Assembly (NCBI GenBank): GCA_001600415.1
Contig: BCJX01000010.1
Coordinates: 764,961-828,960 of the forward strand
Reading direction: 5' to 3'
Source of the DNA: Pascua guehoae
Lineage: Eukaryota > Basidiomycota > Tremellomycetes > Trichosporonales > Trichosporonaceae
DNA: 64,000 nt
The notes beneath the pieces are model-generated. The model saw only the letters and a list, made by a program, of their open reading frames with translations. It was not told the origin of the DNA and did no database searches. A program made the position numbers and the translations under genes. Each line of letters opens with the position of its first letter. The stretch's first letter is position 1. This document shows positions 56,988 through 64,000 of the stretch, in pieces.

Positions 56988-59900
56988 ATGTCTCCCGTCT
57001 CCGCCGCCGCCGCTACCCGGGGGGTTGCTCCAGTTCCTCCCCAGCATGCGGTGGCCAAACCTCCTCATCCTGATCCCGGCCCCTGCCCCCAGCACCCAAG
57101 CCCGGCCCCGACTCGTGTCGCGCGTGACCATGGTGTACCTGCGACCGCGACCCCGAGCGCGGATACCAGCGCCAGAGCCCCTTGTTCCCCACTGGCGCCG
57201 AACGCATCACGTCAACGCCTCGACTCTCCCAGCCCCTCGATTGCAAGCCGCACGCGAAACATGCCCCTCCTGACGCTCGCGCCGTCGGCGCTGCCAGACG
57301 AGCCCACAGACTTGAGCCCAGACGAGGACATATCGGCAATCTGGAACGGTGAGTCGCAGGCGCCCACCCCCCAGTCCTATCCCCTCGCACATTTAAAAGC
57401 ACACAATGCCGATGTGTATTGCTCCGGGCCGAACCGGAACCGGCAATGGCTATTGTGCCGCATGAAACATTGCCCGTACAACATCACTCTCCGACCCCGT
57501 GACCTCTCTCGAAACACTCTTCCCCCCCACCTCGTCGTCTTTGTGTGCTGCTGCGCTCTCCACGGTTCCCCTTGCCCCCCCGATTGCTCTGCCCCACGCA
57601 CAACTGGTCCCCACTGCTGCGCGCCCGTGCTTACTCTCTCCCCCCAGTCATCTCCCGCGCCGCCGACGTTGTCAAGGACGGCGAACGCCTTGAAAATCTG
57701 GCATGGAGGTGAGTACCATTCCCCCGCACACCCCCTGATCTACGATCTACGTACGCCCTCGTGGATGCCCCGCTCTTTGCCCACTTGATATTTGCCTCAT
57801 TCTTCTGCTTCCCACTTTGCTCACATCCCTCCAGGCACTGGGGGCGGCCAAACTCTCGGCACGCCCGTCGCCGGTCCAGTACGTCGACAACGGACACGGC
57901 CGACACACTCTCTGTGCACACCCCCTCGGACCGCGGCTCGATTCCCCGTTCGCAAAGCTTTGAGAAGCGCTCGTTTGCAGGCGCGCTCAAGCTCCTCGTC
58001 GAGGAAACAAACTTCAAGGACTGGATTGAAGATGCACTCCAGCACACTCCAATCCGCGCGCCAGCTTCGCATGCTGTCGATGCTCACACACCCGCGACCC
58101 ACTCGTTGACTTCTTCCCCCACCGCACTAGCCCCCTCGCTTTCGGTCCCCGATACACCCGCGGGCCAGCAGCCACAGTTTGAGCTCCGCCTCGTCGAGCC
58201 GACCCCCGTCCCCAGTCGTGTCGGCAGCCTCGGTGGCAGCGGCAGCTTGGGCTCGAGCGCCATCAAGGGCGCAAAGGCACTCGCTGTCCACGAGCGCGAC
58301 ATTGACGAGGAGGCAGAGGGCGAGTCGTCGACCAACGTCGCCGCCACCGCCGCACGCACAGGACGGCCCGACGCACCCCAGCCCCGGCGACGCGGTGGCC
58401 GAGGGTTTTTTATCCAGCAGTCGCCCAGCAAGATCTCGGGCTCAGACTCGTCTCAGCCCTCTCCTGTCACACATTTACCGCCCGAAAGCGATCGCTTACC
58501 AGAGTCGCCTGCCCAGCCCGTACCCGTCTCGAAATCACCGCACCGTTCCAACTCGACTTCCAACTGGCGTAGTTCGGACGACTCGTCGTCTGCAATTGTC
58601 ATCAAGAAGAAGGAGCGCCGCCACGTCTCGTTAGCCAATATGCGCGGCCGGTTCCAGGGCGAGAAGCGTCAGGCAGCGGCGGCGATTGCAGCACGGAATA
58701 ACGGGCGATCCGAAACGGAATCGCCAGCAGCAAAGTCGCCCACTCCGGAGCCCCAGCCCCAGGTCACGGCCATGGCCAAGGCCGAGATCATCACAGACGA
58801 CGATGACGATGACTGGGAGGACGATGACGACGACGATGCGGCGGAAGAGGACGAGAGCGAGGAGGAGACGACCGAGGTTGAAGACGACGGGGACGGAGAC
58901 GACGATGACGACGACCAGTGGGAGGACGAGGAGAGTGTGGTCGTCGACGCACCCCCGGCACCAGTCTTACCTCCGCGTGCAGCACCAATGGCCCGACAGG
59001 GCTCACGAGGACATCCGCACCCTCCCCCGCTTCCACCCCGCGCGGCGACACCGCCCAAGGTGCGCAAGGAGCGCGCCGCTGAGAAGGCACGTGTCGAGGC
59101 CGAGCGCGATGCCCAGCGCAAGCGAGAGATGTTTGCCAAGCAGCAGATCTTTGGCGAACCAAAGGGCGTGACCGAGGGCCTCCTGACGCGCACCTTCCGC
59201 TCGGGCAAGAGCATGATTGATCTGACGCAAATGGGCCAAGAGAATGGTGACAATGCGCTCCGTCGTCACCCGACGCACGTGCAGCTGTCCCAGCTGAGCG
59301 ACTCTCCGGTCGCGACAGACCTCTTGCGCTCAAAGTCGGCTGTCGCCATGCCGGTCGAGTCGGGTGTGAGTGTGAGTGTGTCGCAGCGGTCTGGCCGCTC
59401 GGGCACGAGCTCGGAGAAGCGTACAGGCCCCGAAGACGTCGAGATGGAGACCACGGACGAAGAGTCCGAGGAAGACAACTACCTCGCTTCGTCTCAGGTG
59501 CAGCGCAAGCTCGATGCCCTCGCGGCCAAGCGACGTGCCAAAGAACAGTCACGCACGCAGGGTGCGCCTGTGCCCGTGAAGAATCTCGACGGTGTCGACC
59601 TCGACGAGCATGGTATTGTACGGCCCGTGTCGCCCACGACGCGTCGGCGGAACATTATCATGCGCGAGATGTCCGAATCGCTCCGACGAAGTGAGTTGTG
59701 GTTTGGGCCTGGACTTTACAGGCCTGGACTCTACACAAACCCAGCCTTTACCCGAGCTGGACTTTACACAGGGCGCGCACTGACAAGACAGACATTATTC
59801 TCGAGCGTGAAAAGTCGGCCGGTCCAGTCAAGCCATATGGCCACGCGCGGCCGCCGCCTTCGGTACACACGTCGCGCTTACCGACCGTGTCGTCTGCTGT

Positions 59901-60489
59901 CAACCTCGCACAATATCACGCTGGCCACCATGGCGCGCCGTTGCGACGCCACGGGTCCAACCATGCGCATGCGGCGCCAAAGAGCACGACGCAGCCTCTG
60001 GAACGGCACAACTCGCATCCCAACCTGACATCGATGCCGTCGCAGACGCGGGCTGCAAAGTCGCAGTCGCCGTCGCCGGGCGCCACGGGCCAGAATGGGC
60101 GCTATCAACAGGCGTCTGTATCGCCGACCGAGCCGACGCGCCGGCGGAGCAACGTTCTGGGCGGCGCATTCCTGCGTCCGCTCACGCGCGTTGGCGAGCA
60201 CGAGATTGGGCGCACAAAGAGCACCGCGGCGCTCCCGAGTCTCACCATGAGCGACGGCAGCCTGTCGCCGTCGCCCACGGCCCAGCACGGCCACGGCCGC
60301 GTCGTCTCGACCGGCGGCATGTCGGGCGGCTCGTCGGGGTCTGGCGGACGCCATCCGCACTTTGCCCCCGCCATGCAGCGCAGCACGACGGTCAGCGACG
60401 ACAAGGAGCTCGAGCGCGCGCGTGTCAAGCGCGAGCTGGCAAAGCGGCAGGAGAGCACGGATCCAAGCTACCGTCTGCATGGGTGGTAG
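56988..60489 (+). CDS. DUF1752 (GATA_AreA-like) / DUF3295 nutrient-signalling type protein
   Basis: Exons 56988-57348, 57648-57708, 57835-59690, 59792-60489 give 991 codons plus stop. The conserved N-terminal block SPDEDISAIWN-VISRAADVV-KDGERLENLAWRHWGR matches the DUF1752 region shared by AreA-type GATA factors and Reg1/Mks1-like proteins. No GATA zinc finger is present. Near the C-terminus TRRRNIIMREMSESLRRNIILEREKS matches the DUF3295 signature. In between, the protein is Ser-rich and disordered, with a very acidic stretch (about 50 residues of Asp/Glu around nt 58795-58945) and an Arg/Ala-rich helix (PPKVRKERAAEKARVEAERDAQRKREMF). Proteins of this architecture are linked to nitrogen/carbon repression, but a precise function is not established here. 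Ends with RVKRELAKRQES. Pfam assignments are from memory of the motifs. Confidence 0.82.
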
Positions 60490-61796
60490 TCTGGGAGAGC
60501 GGCGGCGAGCGTGCGCGTACGCGACGACCCGGACCCCGGACGCTCACGCACGCGTCACGCCCCGCCCAGGACAGTGTACTGTAATACGACACAGTGTACC
60601 GGCATTGTCGAGGCCACGGCCTGTAATATCAGAAGCAATGATCGACAGGGAGCGGGGAAGGGGAGGAGAAGAGCACAAGATGGGGAGAATAACAGCGGCC
60701 AAAGGGGGGAGTGGAAGAGAAAGCACAAGGCATGGGGCGACAAGTAGCAAGAGTCAAAGACGAAGCACGGCGGTGGAGGCAGAAGCAGAAGGAACACAAG
60801 GACAAGGTCACACGTAGCATTCACACATTCGCATTCGCCCCCAGCCTTGTACCTAGCATTGGTTGTTGTGTCATGATTGCTATGCACCTCATCGTACTGA
60901 AACGAGTCGGGCGGGGAGGAAGTGGAGAGGGGGTGGGGTGGCGGGGGGCAGATTGGGTGTTGTCTGGGCAAAGGTGAGGGGTGAGTGTCCGAGTTGTGCC
61001 ATGTTGCCCAAGTTGCAGTACACTCTCACCAAGTCACCATGCCACTCTTTGACCTCGAGCACCATCCCCCGCTGCTCTGCAGACAGTCTGGGTGGTGGTG
61101 CCGGTGCCGGTGTTTGCCTGCAGTCTGGAAATGGTGGTCATGACATGGTGAGGTGTGGCCGCGAGTGGCGTTGATCCATTGTTGGAGGCGGGTCTTCCGC
61201 GCAGTGTGGAGAAGTGTACGTGGCCGTGTTGAGCTAGCCATTGACTCGAGCTGCAAGTCTTGGGTGTCCATCTGAGCTCGAGCCCAGCATCTCAGCATCA
61301 GGCGGCCTACCGCATGTCGTGATGGTTGCGGGGCGGATCTGGCCTGCAGTCTTCACAGACAGGCGGTTTGGTTTGGACGTGTGTACCGGTACACCTACAG
61401 GACGTGTACGCGAGCGCAAAGAACAACGAACAGCCACAAACCCGTCCCGCTGTCCCGCTCGCTCGCGGTCCAGTCGAGCTCTAGCTCTGGCTCGCTCACG
61501 GCCCGCTTCGCTTCCCGTCCTCGAGTCCACGCAACCACGTCTAATCACACAATGCATCAGTCGTGTACAGATATGCGCAGAGCGCCTACAGAGTCCGGGA
61601 CACGCGGCGTCGCCGCAGGCGAGCCAGTGCTGCGAGCCGGTGCTGCGAGCCAGAGCCAGGGCTAGCCTGTGCCGGGTAACGAGGCCCAGACACAGTCCAA
61701 AGCCCGCAACGAGGTCCAGACAGCCCGAAGCCGCCCGCAACGAGGCCCGATCGAAACTGACTCGAAAGTCGAGAATCGAGAATCATCAACCTCAGC
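60490..61796. other. convergent intergenic region
   Basis: 3' regions of the DUF1752 gene and of the minus-strand GPI-protein gene. Purine-rich on the plus strand (60640-60800). No gene seen. Confidence 0.5.
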
Positions 61797-63896
61797 CTAG
61801 AGGGCCATGGCGGCCAAGACGCCGAGGGCGGCGAGCACGAATGGGCCTGCGGGGGCGGGGCGGGCGGGGTCAGAACCCGAGTTTGGCGCGGCGGTGCCCA
61901 TGGCGAGCGCAAAGCTGGGCCCGGCTGACGAGCCCGAGGCCGAGTTTGAGCCCGTCACGGCGCCGACGGCGCCGGGCGCGCCGGTTGCGACGGTCGTTGC
62001 TGGGGGTTAGTGGGGTGGGCAGGTGGGCGGGGGATGGGGTGGGAGCATGTGGATCATGGGCGGATGGTTGGTAGATGCGAGTTGGGGGGCCGGGGGGAGG
62101 GGGGTGGAGGTGGGGTGGGCAGTGAGACGAGCAGGTGGGAGGAGGGGTTGCCAAGGCGGCTAGAGAGGGGTGGAAGGGGAGTGCAGACTGGAACACGCAG
62201 ATAACCGCACACAGAGGGTGGTGGTCTGCTTGGCAGTCTCGTAGCCACGTGGAGAGAGACAGAAAATACACGCATCGATCAGACAGAGACTCACCAGCCA
62301 CGGAAGCCGTCCCAGCAGCATTGGCAGCCGAGCCAGCGGCCGAGCCAGGCGAGCCTGCAGAGCCAGCTGCAGGCGCTGGGGCAGGCGCAGAGGCGCCGGG
62401 GGCACTGCCCGCGGCGCCATTGTCAGAGTCAGAGGCAGAGTCGGAGCCAGAGCCAGAGGCCGCCGCCGGGGCGGAACCTGAGTCTGAGTTGGTGTCCACG
62501 GCCGAGCCGGCGTCCGTGCCCGATTCCGAGCCCGAGCCCGAGTCCGAGTCCGAGACTGAAGCAGGGGCCGAGGGAGAAGCGGACTCGGAAGGAGACTCAC
62601 CCTGGTCGTCCGCCTGGGCCGTCGTGCCCGCCGCGCCCGAGTCGGGCTGTTCGCTCGCGCCCTGGGTCGTGACGGGCTCGGGGGGCGATGTCTGGATCGT
62701 GTACACCGAGCCTTCGGCGGACGCGCCCGCGTCCGAGCCCGAGTCCGGGGTGACGACCGAGGGCGCCGCGGGGCTGGGCTCGTCGGCGCTCGAGCTCGGC
62801 GCCGCATTGTCGCTGGACGGTGCGGCAGAGCTAGCGTCGCCGCCGCCGCCAGAGAGACACGACGAGTCGCTCGACGACCCGATGGGAATGTTCTGGACAT
62901 AGTTTGTCGTGCCTGCCGAATCGGTGACGAGGAAAAACAGCGACTGGGACGACGACGCCTGGTCGACCTTCCACGTCGTCGACGTGCCGTCGAGATTGTC
63001 CAGCTTGGTAATCTCCTGCACGCCGATGTAGTAGCCGCCGTGCCCGATCGTGAGCGACACGGGGGGCTGGGGTTAGCCCAAGACTCTGGGGGAAAGGGGG
63101 TGGGAGGAGCGACTGCAGGAGTTGGGCTAGTTGAGGCTGTACGCGCGTGTGGACGCGCGGTCGCCGGGCCTGGGGCCTCACGGCCGGGGATGGGCTCGTG
63201 GACAGGCACGGGCGGTGCTGTGCGCCCCGTCAATGTGCATGGTGCGCTGGGCTTGGTGTGCACAGTGACAAACGCCGGTCCACGTGCACGACAGCGCCGC
63301 GCGCCTCGAGTGCGTGCGGCCATGCGCTCGTCTGGCTCATCCACCTCGAGGCGACAGTAAGGACGAGGCGGTAGCCAACAATACAACTGCAGACACCGGA
63401 CCCCGCAGCTGCTGGCAAGACGAAACAAGGATGTATCCTGGCAAACAGGCAACAAGAAACTGCCGCCAAGAGACGAGCTGCAGCATAGCAGTGCCAGCTG
63501 GCAGGAACCGTACGTTGCCTGCAACACAAGAGTCGGGGGCTAGTCGCACTCGCTCTACCAGCCATCGCTGCGCCCACACCAGTGCTCACACCAGCCACAA
63601 GGCGCTCCTGCAGCGCACGAGGGTTGGACAAGCCTCGGCTGCAGACTGGGGGTGATCCCCACGGCGCCATCTAGGCCATTGTCTTTGTCCGCGGATCCAG
63701 CCCGTCATCCGTCCGAGCGCAGTTGCCATCCATTCCACCCTATCGTCGTCGGCATCCAGATCCCTAACCACCAACAACTTCCCCCGTTCCATGGCCCGGC
63801 TCCAATCCGCATCCTTACTCACCACAGCGCCCTCCCACGAGATGGTCGCGGTGCCGCACTGCACGACATTGGTGGCGCTCACGCGCAGGTCGTTGA
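61797..63896 (-). CDS. GPI-anchored serine-rich cell-surface protein, 5' end beyond window
   Basis: Minus-strand exons 63896-63823, 63066-62295, 61999-61797 join in phase. The first visible exon starts mid-protein (phase 1), so the signal-peptide exon probably lies past position 64000. The N-terminal domain (NVVQCGTATISWEG, then PPVSLTIGHGGYYIGVQEITKL, STTWKVDQASSSQSLFFLVTDSAGT, YVQNIPIG, and a Cys in SSCLSG) is the Kre9/Knh1-like, Ig-fold domain common in basidiomycete surface proteins. About 250 residues of Ser/Ala/Gly/Pro/Asp low-complexity sequence follow, suited to O-mannosylation. The C-terminus PAPAGPFVLAALGVLAAMAL is a GPI-attachment signal. Predicted location: cell wall or plasma membrane. 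Biochemical role unknown. Confidence 0.82.
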
Positions 63897-64000
63897 CTGG
63901 TGTCAGTCGAGTCTCGAGGCGGGGTAGGATTCGGGCGCCGTGGAGTGTGCAGCATGCAGCATGCATGCTGGACCGCCACCAGCGGTGGGCACGCGCGGCC

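Noticed and set aside
63958..63969. AGCATGCATGCT palindrome near the window end
   Set aside because: A 12-bp palindrome made of GCATG repeats. Too simple to claim a regulatory role.

Overview
This window looks like a nuclear fragment of a GC-rich basidiomycete yeast, most likely Tremellomycetes and possibly Trichosporonales (the clade is inferred from gene style, not from a database). Evidence: genes are split by many short GT-AG introns (often 35-60 nt), with CTAAC/CTGAC branch points only a few bases before the acceptor. tRNAs carry 9-11 nt introns after position 37. The proteins are fungal: Bqt4, Mrt4, a KRE2/KTR-type mannosyltransferase, a Zn2Cys6 factor and a DUF1752/DUF3295 protein. Exon models were built by hand from frame, phase and splice consensus. 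Nearly all sum to a whole number of codons.

Layout: 1-1342 3' part of alpha-tubulin (+); 2459-4711 nitrilase (+); 5.5-8.7 kb tRNA district with two tRNA-Cys-like relics, intron-containing tRNA-Leu, tRNA-Asp and tRNA-His, and a single-exon P-loop kinase (-); 9.7-11.6 kb unknown membrane protein (-); 12.5-14.1 kb MRT4 (-) divergent from BQT4 (+, 14.65-16.1 kb); 16.1-22.7 kb gene-poor; 22.7-26.8 kb CAMKK-type kinase (+); 29.2-32.3 kb alpha-1,2-mannosyltransferase (+); 33.4-35.8 kb DnaJ-domain protein (+); 36.1-38.6 kb Gfo/Idh/MocA oxidoreductase (-), interrupted by a 939-base gap; 39.7-43.2 kb Zn2Cys6 regulator (-); 44.3-48.3 kb SMC1 (+); 49.2-52.1 kb hexokinase (+); 52.1-57.0 kb gene-poor; 57.0-60.5 kb DUF1752/DUF3295 protein (+); 61.8-63.9 kb 5'-truncated GPI-anchored serine-rich protein (-).

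There is no operon-like logic. This is ordinary eukaryotic gene order with divergent and convergent pairs. Several genes touch glucose and nutrient signalling (CAMKK kinase, hexokinase, DUF1752 protein), but physical linkage is probably coincidental. I found no mobile element with a recognisable transposase or reverse transcriptase, no CRISPR array and no virus-derived gene.

I did not find a clearly new biological system. The best leads are: an 8-nt microexon encoding part of the zinc cluster; a J-domain gene with no visible HPD segment; a 622-nt intron holding an uninterrupted 91-C tract; a bacterial-looking single-exon kinase in an intron-rich neighbourhood; a perfect 12-bp inverted repeat upstream of SMC1; a doubled regulatory module between MRT4 and BQT4; and an unknown three-helix membrane protein. 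Several assembly gaps and one frame break sit at G/C homopolymers, so some oddities may be sequencing artefacts.
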